Program-made: the position numbers and the translations under genes
In this document: positions 38,876-46,115 of the stretch, piece by piece
Numbering within the stretch: position 1 is the first letter of the stretch
Layout: every line of letters begins with the position of its first letter
The notes under the pieces: model-generated
The model's input: only the letters and a program-made list of their open reading frames with translations
What the model was told of the DNA's origin: nothing
Databases searched by the model: none
NCBI RefSeq assembly: GCF_030518795.1
Contig: NZ_CP130427.1
Span: forward strand, 5,952,001 to 6,016,000
DNA length: 64,000 nt
Direction of reading: 5' to 3'
Source: Micromonospora sp. NBRC 110009
GTDB taxonomy: Bacteria > Actinomycetota > Actinomycetes > Mycobacteriales > Micromonosporaceae

Positions 38876-39451
38876 TCAGCCCACCCGGCCGCCCCGGGCC
38901 GGCCGGGCACCGCCCTGCCACGCGGCGACCAGCTCCTCCCGGGCCCGGGCCACCCGGGACCGGATGGTGCCGACCGGGCAGCCGCACACCTCCGCGGCCT
39001 CCGCGTACGACAGGCCGACCAGCTGGGTGGCGACGAACGCCTCCCGCCGCTCGGGCGGCAGCGCGGCGATCAGCCGCCGGAGGCTCACCCCGTCGTCGCT
39101 GCCGGGGATGACCGCGCCGGCCGCCTCGGCGGCGCTCTCCCAGTCGGGGAGGGCGGCCAGCCGCGGCCGGGCGGTGGCGGCCCGGACGTGGTCCACGGCG
39201 ACCCGGCGGGCGATGGCGAAGATCCAGGTCCGGGCCGAGGACCGGCCGGCGAAGCCGGGCAGGCCGCGCAGCGCGCGCAGGAACGTCTCCTGGGTGAGGT
39301 CATCGGCCTCGGCCGGGCCGGCCAGGTGGGTGAGGAACCGCCACACCGGGCCCTGGAGGGACCGGACGAAGGCCGCCGCGGCCTGCTGGTCGCCCCGGCC
39401 GGCCCGCCGCGCCCAGCGGGTCACCTGGTCGTCGTCGGCCTCGGCGGTCAT
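38876..39451 (-). CDS. ECF-family RNA polymerase sigma factor
   Basis: 191 aa sigma factor with region 2 (FVRSLQGPVWRFLTHLAGPAEADDLTQETFLRAL) and region 4 (LPPERREAFVATQLVGLSYAEAAEVCGCPVGTIRSRVARAREEL). ATG 39451 overlaps the stop of a 24-codon ORF with a strong ribosome-binding site. A promoter of the pattern GGGAAC-N17-CGAC lies upstream, suggesting autoregulation. Confidence 0.92.
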   Translation of the reverse strand: MTAEADDDQVTRWARRAGRGDQQAAAAFVRSLQGPVWRFLTHLAGPAEADDLTQETFLRALRGLPGFAGRSSARTWIFAIARRVAVDHVRAATARPRLAALPDWESAAEAAGAVIPGSDDGVSLRRLIAALPPERREAFVATQLVGLSYAEAAEVCGCPVGTIRSRVARAREELVAAWQGGARPARGGRVG

Positions 39452-39522
39452 GTGGCCGGCCGGCGTCGTGGTCCGGTCCTGGTCAGGCGCGACGGTACGG
39501 GGGGTGGCGCCGATCGCTTCAT
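39448..39522 (-). CDS. 24-residue leader ORF coupled to the ECF sigma gene
   Basis: ATG 39522 with GGAGGAGG 8 nt upstream opens a 24-codon ORF (MKRSAPPPVPSRLTRTGPRR...) whose TGA overlaps the ATG of the sigma gene as ATGA. The sigma start itself has no good ribosome-binding site. The peptide is basic and Pro-rich and shows no family. It may exist only to deliver ribosomes to the sigma start. Confidence 0.5.
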   Translation of the reverse strand: MKRSAPPPVPSRLTRTGPRRRPAT

Positions 39523-39587
39523 CCCTCGGGTCCTCCTCCGTCCGCACGCCAGCCGGGCGCCGCAGCACGGCGGCCCCTCGGGTGTTG

Positions 39588-39614
39588 GTCGGCCGGCGGC
39601 GCGGAAAAGTTCCC
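39588..39614 (-). promoter_or_regulatory. ECF-type promoter of the sigma gene
   Basis: On the minus strand GGGAAC (39614-39609), a 17-nt spacer and CGAC (39591-39588). Same pattern and spacing as before the anti-sigma gene. It lies at the end of the NYN-protein coding region, so the sigma gene has its own promoter inside its neighbour. Confidence 0.6.
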
Positions 39615-39620
39615 ACCGGG

Positions 39621-40703
39621 TCAGGAGCTGCGCGGGGTGAGCAGGTAGTCCTCGTGGTCCGGATCCCACCGCAGGTCGACCACACCGCTGGTGGCGGCCG
39701 CCTTGCAGAACTGCAGGAAGCTGCGGTAGCCCAGCTTCTTCTCGCTGAAGTCGGGCCGGGCCCGGCGGAGCTGGTTCTTCAGCCCGGACAGCGCCGCCAC
39801 GCCGCCACCGGCCGCCAGCTCCCCGACCACCGCGCGGAGCAGCTCGAACGCCGCCTCCCGGTCGCCCCGCTCCGGCAGCGACACCTCCGGGTCGCCCTTG
39901 GCGGGCCCCTCCCCCAGCTCGACCACGTTGTGCTCGGCGAGGTGACGCAGCAGCTCGCCGAAGGTGCGGAACCCGTAGTCGGACTCGCTGAAGGTGGGGT
40001 CCTTGCGCAGCAGGGTGCGCTTCAGCGCGGAGGCCGTCACCTCCCCGCCGGAGCTGCCCTGCAGGCCAGCCACCGTCTGGGCGACCAGGACCGCGAGGCT
40101 GTCGACGTCGCGGACGGGTTCCTCCTCCGCCGCCGGGGCGGGCTCGGGCTGGGGCTCCGCCGGCTGCTGCGGCTCCGGCTCGGCGGGCCGGGCCGGGCGC
40201 GCCCGGCGCCCCGCCGCCGGCGGGATGTCGACGCCCTCGAGGCGGTCGTAGTAGAGGAACTCGTCGCAGGCGGGGGGCAGCAGCGCCGAGGTGGACTTCT
40301 CCACGCCGACGCCGATCACCCGCTTGTTGAGTTCCCGCAGCTTGTGCACCAGCGGGGTGAAGTCGCTGTCGCCGGTGCAGATCACGAAGGTGGAGATGTA
40401 GTCGCGCTCGAAGGCCAGCTCGATCGCGTCCACCGCCATCTTGATGTCGGCGGCGTTCTTCCGCGACGCACCCATCCGCTGCGGAATCTCGATGAGTTCG
40501 ACGTGCGAGCGGGTGAGCATCCGCCGGTCCTCGTCGAAGTACGACCAGTCGGCGTACGCACGGCGCACGACCACCCGTCCCCGCTCGGCGAGGGCGTCGG
40601 CGATCGGACGGAAGTCGAAGGGCCTCCCGCCATGGTGGTCGCGTACGCCCAGCGCCAGGTTCTCGTAGTCGAGGAACAGCGCGATCCGGTCTTCCTGATC
40701 CAC
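39621..40703 (-). CDS. NYN-domain (PIN-like) nuclease with two OST-HTH/LOTUS domains
   Basis: 360 aa. The NYN domain (about 1-155) keeps the acidic residues of the PIN-like active site: ALFLDYENL, KNAADIKMAVDAI and CTGDSDFTPLV. After a Pro/Glu-rich linker (about 165-195) come two OST-HTH/LOTUS modules with the pattern KRTLLRKDPTFSESDYGFRTFGELL and KNQLRRARPDFSEKKLGYRSFLQF. Such proteins are thought to be RNA-directed (LabA/DUF88 relatives), but a substrate is not known. GTG start at 40703. Confidence 0.9.
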   Translation of the reverse strand: MDQEDRIALFLDYENLALGVRDHHGGRPFDFRPIADALAERGRVVVRRAYADWSYFDEDRRMLTRSHVELIEIPQRMGASRKNAADIKMAVDAIELAFERDYISTFVICTGDSDFTPLVHKLRELNKRVIGVGVEKSTSALLPPACDEFLYYDRLEGVDIPPAAGRRARPARPAEPEPQQPAEPQPEPAPAAEEEPVRDVDSLAVLVAQTVAGLQGSSGGEVTASALKRTLLRKDPTFSESDYGFRTFGELLRHLAEHNVVELGEGPAKGDPEVSLPERGDREAAFELLRAVVGELAAGGGVAALSGLKNQLRRARPDFSEKKLGYRSFLQFCKAAATSGVVDLRWDPDHEDYLLTPRSS

Positions 40704-40775
40704 GCCGCCCAGCCTACGACGCGGCGGATCGGTATCCGATCCGGCGCGGCGTCGGCGGCGTGGCGGGCGGGCGGT

Positions 40776-41246
40776 TCACTCGACGGCGGCGGTGACCGGG
40801 CCGACCCGGAGCAGCCCGTCGGTCAGCGGCTCGCAGCGCACCCCGCCCTTGCCGCGCAGCCCCTTCCAGGTGCCCGGCCCGACGGTGACGTCCATCCAGG
40901 CGCACGGGTGCGCCCGGCTGTGCACCCGCAGGCGCACCGGCCCGTCCCCGCAGTCCAGCACCAGCACCCGGCCGACCAGCTCGTCGACGGCGAGACCGGC
41001 GGTGAGCACGTTGCGCCGGACCTGGGTCAGGTCGGCCCCGGCCGGCAGCGACTCCTGGGCGATCAGCGTCACGCTGGCCTCCCGGTGCGCCGGCTGGCCG
41101 AAGTACCGGTCGCCGACGATGCCCAGGCCCGCCCGGATGCGTACCTCCTCGACCAACTCGTCCGGCGGCGCCGGCGCGGGACCGTCCGACGGGCGGCCCA
41201 CGAAGCGGTGCACCGGCGAGGCCAGCAGCTGGACGATTCGGGACAT
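40776..41246 (-). CDS. MOSC-domain protein
   Basis: 156 aa stand-alone MOSC domain (molybdenum cofactor sulfurase C-terminal-like). The Cys expected to handle sulfur is in HPCAWMDV, and GIVGDRYFGQP resembles the family's GDRH segment. Members of this type (YiiM, MOSC-only) can act on N-hydroxylated compounds or Moco. The start ATG 41246 is unremarkable. Confidence 0.85.
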   Translation of the reverse strand: MSRIVQLLASPVHRFVGRPSDGPAPAPPDELVEEVRIRAGLGIVGDRYFGQPAHREASVTLIAQESLPAGADLTQVRRNVLTAGLAVDELVGRVLVLDCGDGPVRLRVHSRAHPCAWMDVTVGPGTWKGLRGKGGVRCEPLTDGLLRVGPVTAAVE

Positions 41247-41391
41247 GTGGCGATTCTAGGGAGCGGCGGGTTCGCCGGGTGGCGGACGACGTCACCCCCG
41301 GTGGGCGCCGAGGCGGATGCCGTCGAACCGGGCACCTCACCGGGCGCGGCGTGCCAGGATCAGGCTCGCGGAGGGCTGATTCGGGGGCGTG

Positions 41392-41781
41392 ATGAAGTAC
41401 GAGGAGTTCGTGGCGCGGGTCCGGGAGCGGGGCGAGTACGACAGCGCCGCCGAGGCGCAGCAGGTCATCGGCATCGTGGTCACCGCCCTGGCGGAGCGGC
41501 TCGCCCCGGAGGAGGCGCGCCAGCTCGGCGCGCAGTTGCCCGCGCAGCTCGGTGACGTCCTCCGCACGGCGGTCGGCGGGGGCCTGCGCGAAGGGGTGAC
41601 CGAGTTCCTGCACCGGGTCGGCGAGGGCACGGGCGCGACGGAACGGACCGCGGAATGGGACGCCAGCGCGGTGCTGACGACCATCGCCGACGCGGTCTCC
41701 GGCGGGGAGCTCAACGACGTGCTCACCCAACTGCCGTCCGGTTACGCCACGCTGTTCGGGCGGCCCGGGGTGTCCGGTTGA
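41392..41781 (+). CDS. DUF2267-domain protein
   Basis: 129 aa, the DUF2267 fold: MKYEEFVARVRERGEYDSAA, then VVTALAERLAPEEARQLGAQLP and FLHRVGEGTG. No function is established. ATG 41392 (a GTG one codon earlier is also possible) with GGGGG upstream. Confidence 0.85.
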   Translation: MKYEEFVARVRERGEYDSAAEAQQVIGIVVTALAERLAPEEARQLGAQLPAQLGDVLRTAVGGGLREGVTEFLHRVGEGTGATERTAEWDASAVLTTIADAVSGGELNDVLTQLPSGYATLFGRPGVSG

Positions 41782-41817
41782 GGCGCGGGCCGGCGAGCTG
41801 AGGGCTCGTTCCACGGG

Positions 41818-41847
41818 GACGGCGGCCGAGCATCCCCGACCGCCGTC
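41818..41847. terminator. hairpin between convergent DUF2267 and secreted-protein genes
   Basis: GACGGCGG (41818-41825) and CCGCCGTC (41840-41847) form an 8-bp stem with a 14-nt loop in the 73-nt gap. Confidence 0.4.
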
Positions 41848-41854
41848 GCCGGGG

Positions 41855-42139
41855 TCAGCAGAACCAGCCGTCCTGCACCCAGCCGTGCCGGTTGATGTGC
41901 CCGTAGGCGAAGCCGTACACGTAGCCGCCGCTGCGCGGCCCTTCCACCAGGAAGGTCTGCCCGCGGTAGAGCGTCCCCATCCAGGCGCCGTTGGGGTCGG
42001 TGCGGACGAACAGGTCCTCGGCGCAGACGGTCTCCCGCTCACCGATGGTGCCGGTCGCGGCCTGGGCCGCGCCCGGCAGCGCGGTGACGGCGAGTGCCGC
42101 GGCCACGGTGGCGGCGGCGAGACGCCTCGGGCTCACCAT
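41855..42139 (-). CDS. small secreted SH3-like protein
   Basis: 94 aa with a signal peptide (about 1-27, cut after AQA) and a mature part of about 67 residues with the pattern VCAEDLFVRTDPNGAWMGTLYRGQTFLVEG, as in bacterial SH3 (SH3_3) domains, ending in Cys. Only two Cys, perhaps one disulphide. ATG 42139 overlaps the end of the upstream gene by 7 nt. Role unknown. Confidence 0.8.
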   Translation of the reverse strand: MVSPRRLAAATVAAALAVTALPGAAQAATGTIGERETVCAEDLFVRTDPNGAWMGTLYRGQTFLVEGPRSGGYVYGFAYGHINRHGWVQDGWFC

Positions 42140-42450
42140 GAGTCGTACCCCCCGATGCATTCCAGCCGCAGGTAGCCCCAGTCGTTGGGGCCGAAGTCGA
42201 AGCTCGCCGCCCAGCCGTTGTAGACCGGGTGCACCCCCGGGGTATGGCCGATCTTGTTGCCGTAGGTCAGCGTGCGCTTGAGGCCGTAGGGGCCCCGGGC
42301 GGAGTCGTAGTTGTCGTAGAAGCTCGCGGTCTGGCAGACCACGATCGCGTGCCGCGGCACGACGGTCTCGGCGTGCGCCGCCGCGGCTCCGGTCGGCGCC
42401 AGGCAGAGGCCGGCCACCACGGTGGCCGCCAGTCGCATCGGTTTTCGCAT
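42133..42450 (-). CDS. small secreted protein, SH3-like neighbour
   Basis: 105 aa with a signal peptide (cut after AHA). The mature part (VVPRHAIVVCQTASFYDNYDSARGPYG...LRLECIGGYDSW) has two Cys and resembles the small Streptomyces/Micromonospora SH3-type secreted proteins. ATG 42450 is chosen because GGGGAGGG lies 6 nt upstream. It overlaps the next small secreted gene, so both are one operon. Confidence 0.78.
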   Translation of the reverse strand: MRKPMRLAATVVAGLCLAPTGAAAAHAETVVPRHAIVVCQTASFYDNYDSARGPYGLKRTLTYGNKIGHTPGVHPVYNGWAASFDFGPNDWGYLRLECIGGYDSW

Positions 42451-42483
42451 TCGCATCCCTCCCCTGTTGATCGACACCCTACC

Positions 42484-42502
42484 GATAATACTGATATTTA
42501 TC
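42484..42502. promoter_or_regulatory. A/T-rich dyad between the small secreted genes and an ABM gene
   Basis: GATAATACTGATATTTATC has GATAA/TTATC ends and is very A/T-rich for the window. It lies 34 nt upstream of ATG 42450 (minus strand) and 51 nt upstream of ATG 42553 (plus strand), between two divergent genes, so it may hold promoters and a regulator site for one or both. Confidence 0.4.
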
Positions 42503-42552
42503 TATGCCTGGCGCCGATGCCAACCGCCGGCCCGCTGGGTAGCCTGGTACGC

Positions 42553-42885
42553 ATGATCTTCATTACCGCCAAGTTCCGCGTCCGGCCGGAGCACGCCGAC
42601 CGGTGGCCGCAGATCGCCGCCGACTTCACCGAGGCCACCCGGGCCGAGCCGGGCTGCCTGTGGTTCGACTGGTCCCGCAGCCTCGACGACCCGACCGAGT
42701 ACGTGCTGGTCGAGGCGTTCCGGGACGACGAGGCCGGCGCGGCGCACGTGCAGTCGGCGCACTTCCGTGAGGCGCAGCGCACCCTCCCGTCGCACCTGGC
42801 CGAGACGCCGCGGATCGTGAACGTCACGGTGCCCCAGCAGGACTGGTCGCGGCTCGGCGAGATGGCGGTCCCCGAGGACCAGTGA
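42553..42885 (+). CDS. antibiotic biosynthesis monooxygenase (YgiN-like) protein
   Basis: 110 aa ABM-domain protein: MIFITAKFRVRPEHADRWPQ, GCLWFDWSRSLDDPTEYVLVE and HVQSAHFREAQRTL (His of the family). Closest in pattern to YgiN quinol monooxygenases. Start at ATG 42553 is short of a clear ribosome-binding site. Confidence 0.86.
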   Translation: MIFITAKFRVRPEHADRWPQIAADFTEATRAEPGCLWFDWSRSLDDPTEYVLVEAFRDDEAGAAHVQSAHFREAQRTLPSHLAETPRIVNVTVPQQDWSRLGEMAVPEDQ

Positions 42886-42901
42886 TGTCGCCCGGGGCGG
42901 G

Positions 42902-43405
42902 TCAGCTGTCGGCGTAGACCAGGTCCATGGTGTCGGTGCGCCCGGACCACCGGAGGACGAGGTGCCAGCAGCCCGCCCGCGGCAGGTCGATGATCGACGG
43001 GCCGGGGCCGCCGGCGACCTCCCGGGTGACCCGGGTGTCGGTGCCGTCCAGCGTCGCGGTGATCTCGAGGGTGGCCGGCGCCGTGGTGGCGGGTGACGTG
43101 GCGACGGGGCGGGCGACCCAGAGGATCTTGTTGTTGGATCCGTCGGCCCGCTCCACCGCCAGCGGGTGCGCGAACAGCGCCGCCACGATGTCGCCGTGCG
43201 CACCCAGGACGTGCGGCATCCGGGCGTCCCCGGAGAACCCGGCGCGCGCCCAGTCGGGCAGGGCGCCGGTCTCCACGCGGGCGGCGCAACCCGTCGCGGC
43301 GGCTGCGCCGGGCGGCCCGGCCGGGGCCGCCGCCGGCCGGCTCCCCGTCGTGCACCCCGCCAGCAGGACCACCGACGCCAGCGCCACCCTGACCCGTGCA
43401 CCCAT
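42902..43405 (-). CDS. hypothetical lipoprotein
   Basis: 167 aa with lipobox LLAGC (MGARVRVALASVVLLAGC). The mature part has a long Ala/Pro-rich segment, then a domain with ILWVARPVATSPATTAPATLEITATL and GCWHLVLRWSG, which may be a beta-sandwich. Not recognised. ATG 43405. Confidence 0.75.
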   Translation of the reverse strand: MGARVRVALASVVLLAGCTTGSRPAAAPAGPPGAAAATGCAARVETGALPDWARAGFSGDARMPHVLGAHGDIVAALFAHPLAVERADGSNNKILWVARPVATSPATTAPATLEITATLDGTDTRVTREVAGGPGPSIIDLPRAGCWHLVLRWSGRTDTMDLVYADS

Positions 43406-43474
43406 GTCACGCCCCCGGACCGTCTCCACTCGTGCCTGCCACCATCGGGACACCGACCGGGCCCGCCGGGTTCC

Positions 43475-44194
43475 CTAACCGAGCGAGCGGGCGACGGCGA
43501 TCGCCTCGTCCCGGGTGAGGTCGCCCTCCAGCCGGTAGCTCACCCCGTCCCCCTGCCAGATCAGGGTCGAGGCCGCCAGCCGCGCGGTCTCGACCCGGAC
43601 CGCGCCCGTACGGTCCACATAGGCCACCGGATGCGGGCCGGCGACCCAGACCGCGAACTCCCCGTCGACCTGGACCCACTCCACCCCCGGCCGGCTCGCC
43701 TGCTTCTGGAAGACCAGGTCGAGGTCGCCGTCGAAGGCGTCGAGGCGCAGCGCGCCGCCGCGGTAGACGAGGGTGGCCACCCGGTAGGTGCCGGCGCCGT
43801 CGGGGTCGGCCACCAGCACCCGCTCGGGCGGACCCAGCTTCGCCGGCACCCGGATCGGGAAGCGCACCTGCCGCTGCGCCTCGTCCAGCGCGGCGGGCCG
43901 CTGCCCCGGCAGCGGCGACGGTGTGCCGGTCGGCGACACCGGCACCGGCGACGTGCCGATCACGACCCCCGAGAAGCGCAGCAGCCCGGCCACCGCGTCG
44001 GCGACGGCGGCGCGTCCCGGCGGCAGCGCGGCGACGAGCAGGGCGGCCACCGCCGCGGCGAGCCAGTACCGCCAGCGGCGCCGGCGCGCCGCGGGCCGGG
44101 CCAGGCGGGCGTGGACGCGGGCCGCCACGTCGGGCGGCTCGGGCGTCTCCAGCCACGCGCCGAGGTCGCGCAGCTCCCGTTCGAGGTCACCCAC
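43475..44194 (-). CDS. membrane anti-sigma-like protein (second ECF system)
   Basis: 239 aa. A short cytoplasmic N-terminus (LERELRDLGAWLETPEPPD) precedes one TM helix (YWLAAAVAALLVAALPPG) and an extracytoplasmic domain (about 80-239) resembling the DUF4367 type. No HC2 zinc motif. Its GTG start overlaps the sigma-factor stop by 8 nt, so it is probably the partner anti-sigma. Confidence 0.78.
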   Translation of the reverse strand: MGDLERELRDLGAWLETPEPPDVAARVHARLARPAARRRRWRYWLAAAVAALLVAALPPGRAAVADAVAGLLRFSGVVIGTSPVPVSPTGTPSPLPGQRPAALDEAQRQVRFPIRVPAKLGPPERVLVADPDGAGTYRVATLVYRGGALRLDAFDGDLDLVFQKQASRPGVEWVQVDGEFAVWVAGPHPVAYVDRTGAVRVETARLAASTLIWQGDGVSYRLEGDLTRDEAIAVARSLG

Positions 44195-44795
44195 GGCGCA
44201 CCACCTCACGGTCGAGCAGCCCACGCAGCTTCGCCAGGGCCCGGGACGTCCGCGACTTCACCGTTCCCCGGGGCACGCCCAGCATGCTCACCGTCTCGTC
44301 CTCGCTGAGGTCGAGGAAGAACCGGCAGACGATCACCTCCCGGTCCTTCAGGGGCAGCAGGCGCAGCGCCTGCACCAGCGCGGCGCGACGTTCCGCCGCG
44401 AGGACGGCGCCCACGGCGTCGTCCTCGCTGGCCGCCGACTCCGGGTTCGCCGCCGCGGCCCGCAGGACGAGCCCCTCCCGCCGGCTGCGGGACCGGTGCA
44501 GGTTGCGGGTCTCGTTCGCGACGATCGCGAGCAGCCACGACCGGAAGGACGACTGCCCCCGGTAGCGGGTCAGGTTGCGGTACCCCTTCACGAACGCCTC
44601 CTGGATGACGTCCTCCGCGTCCGGGCCCGCGCCGAGCAGCACCGCCGTCCGGTACGCGGACGCAGTGTGCCGGGCGACCAGGAGTTCGTACGCCTCCAGG
44701 TCACCGGCCCGGGCGCGGGTGACAAGCTCGTCGTCGTCCAGGGAAACCTCCGTCGGCTCACTCTCATGACACCGCCCGCGCGGCTCGGGTTCCAC
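44187..44795 (-). CDS. ECF-family sigma factor (second)
   Basis: 202 aa. Region 2 is LVARHTASAYRTAVLLGAGPDAEDVIQEAFVKGYRNL and region 4 is LLPLKDREVIVCRFFLDLSEDETVSMLGVPRGTVKSRTSRALAKL. GTG start at 44795. Translationally coupled to the anti-sigma-like gene. Divergent from a lipoprotein gene preceded by a GGGAAC-N17-TGTC element. Confidence 0.92.
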   Translation of the reverse strand: MEPEPRGRCHESEPTEVSLDDDELVTRARAGDLEAYELLVARHTASAYRTAVLLGAGPDAEDVIQEAFVKGYRNLTRYRGQSSFRSWLLAIVANETRNLHRSRSRREGLVLRAAAANPESAASEDDAVGAVLAAERRAALVQALRLLPLKDREVIVCRFFLDLSEDETVSMLGVPRGTVKSRTSRALAKLRGLLDREVVRRG

Positions 44796-44806
44796 CCCCG
44801 GACGGC

Positions 44807-44833
44807 GGGAACCTCGCCGGGGCCGGCGGTGTC
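44807..44833 (+). promoter_or_regulatory. ECF-type promoter of the WD/YncE-like lipoprotein gene
   Basis: GGGAAC (44807-44812), 17 nt, TGTC (44830-44833), then 8 nt to ATG 44842. The pattern matches the other two ECF elements of the window and predicts a leaderless mRNA. The divergent ECF sigma is the obvious candidate to use it. Confidence 0.55.
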
Positions 44834-44841
44834 ACCCGGGC

Positions 44842-46092
44842 ATGACCGCCAGCACACCGATCTCACGCCGCACGATGCTGACCCTGCTCGCCGGTGCCGG
44901 CGCCGCCGCCCTGGCCGGCTGCGAGCCCATCCGGGCGGCGGCCCCCGCGGTCGCCGTCCCCGACCCGCTGCTCGTCGACGTCGACGGCGGGGTCGTCGTC
45001 CTGCGCGGCGCCGGCCGCCGGACGATCCCGCAGGCCGTCGCGACCGCGGACGGTCTGGCGGTCTACGCGACCGCGCCCGCCGGTCCCGACACCGCCTTCT
45101 GGCGGGTCTACACCGGCGCCGGCGGCGCCTCGCCGCGGGTCACGCTCCCGGGGCGCTGGCTGCCGCAGGCGGTCTCCGCCACCGGCACCCTGGTGGCGCT
45201 CACGCCGGAGCGAATGGCCGTCACCGACGGGCGTCCGGCGGGACGGGAGCTGACCCGGCTGCTGGTCGCCGACGTCACCGGGGTCCGGCAGCGACTGGAG
45301 CTGCGGGGCAACTTCGTGCCGGAGGCGTTCACCGCGGACCTCGGCGGGCTGTTCGTCCTCGAATGGCTCCCGGCCACCGCGCCGGACCGCTACCGGGTCC
45401 GCGTCGTCGACCTCGCCACCCGGGCGCCCGGTCCGCTGCTCACCCGCGACAAGTCGCCGGTCCCGCCGGGCGCCGAGGAGGAGATGCGCGGCGAGGGCCG
45501 CCAGGCCGTGCTCGCCCCGGACCGCACCACCCTGTACACCCTCTACACCCACCAGCCCGGTCATCGGCACACCCGCGACCTGGTCAGTGGGCGCCCCGGC
45601 AACGCGCACGCGTTCGTCCACACGCTCGACCTCGCCGCGCGCTGGGCGTACTGCATCGACCTGCCGCACCCGTTCGGGGAGGCCCCCGTGCACAGCCACG
45701 CCATGGCGATCAGTCCCGACGGCGGGCAACTCTTCGTCACCGACGTCACCTCGGGCGCGGTCGCGGAGATCTCCACGGTGGACCTGGCGGTGGTCCGCAC
45801 GGTCAACCGGGCCGTCGGCACCGGCACCGCGTACGCCGCCACCGACGGCCGCGCGCTCTTCGTGGGCGCCGGCACCGCGGTCCGGCGCATCGACCTGGCC
45901 CGGCTGGACGCCGCCGCCGGCTGGCCGGTCCGCGAGCCGGTCACCGGGCTGGTGTCCAGCGCCGACGGCAGCCGCCTCTACGTGGGCCAGCGCGACGCGG
46001 TGAGCTGGCACGACCCCGCCACCGGCCGGGAGCTCGGCAGGGTCGCCGTCCCCGGACTGGTGACCGTACGCGGGCCGGCCGCACCCGACTGA
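44842..46092 (+). CDS. exported lipoprotein with YncE-like beta-propeller
   Basis: 416 aa. A twin-arginine motif (ISRRTMLTLLAG) and lipobox ALAGC mark a probable Tat lipoprotein. The rest is a repetitive beta-propeller-like protein (TADGLAVYATAP, SPDGGQLFVTDVTSGAVAEIST, ATDGRALFVGAG, SADGSRLYVGQ). Catalytic residues are not evident; it may be a scaffold or a binding protein. Divergent from the second ECF sigma gene. Confidence 0.82.
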   Translation: MTASTPISRRTMLTLLAGAGAAALAGCEPIRAAAPAVAVPDPLLVDVDGGVVVLRGAGRRTIPQAVATADGLAVYATAPAGPDTAFWRVYTGAGGASPRVTLPGRWLPQAVSATGTLVALTPERMAVTDGRPAGRELTRLLVADVTGVRQRLELRGNFVPEAFTADLGGLFVLEWLPATAPDRYRVRVVDLATRAPGPLLTRDKSPVPPGAEEEMRGEGRQAVLAPDRTTLYTLYTHQPGHRHTRDLVSGRPGNAHAFVHTLDLAARWAYCIDLPHPFGEAPVHSHAMAISPDGGQLFVTDVTSGAVAEISTVDLAVVRTVNRAVGTGTAYAATDGRALFVGAGTAVRRIDLARLDAAAGWPVREPVTGLVSSADGSRLYVGQRDAVSWHDPATGRELGRVAVPGLVTVRGPAAPD

Positions 46093-46115
46093 CCGCCCGG
46101 CCGGGTCCGGGTTCG

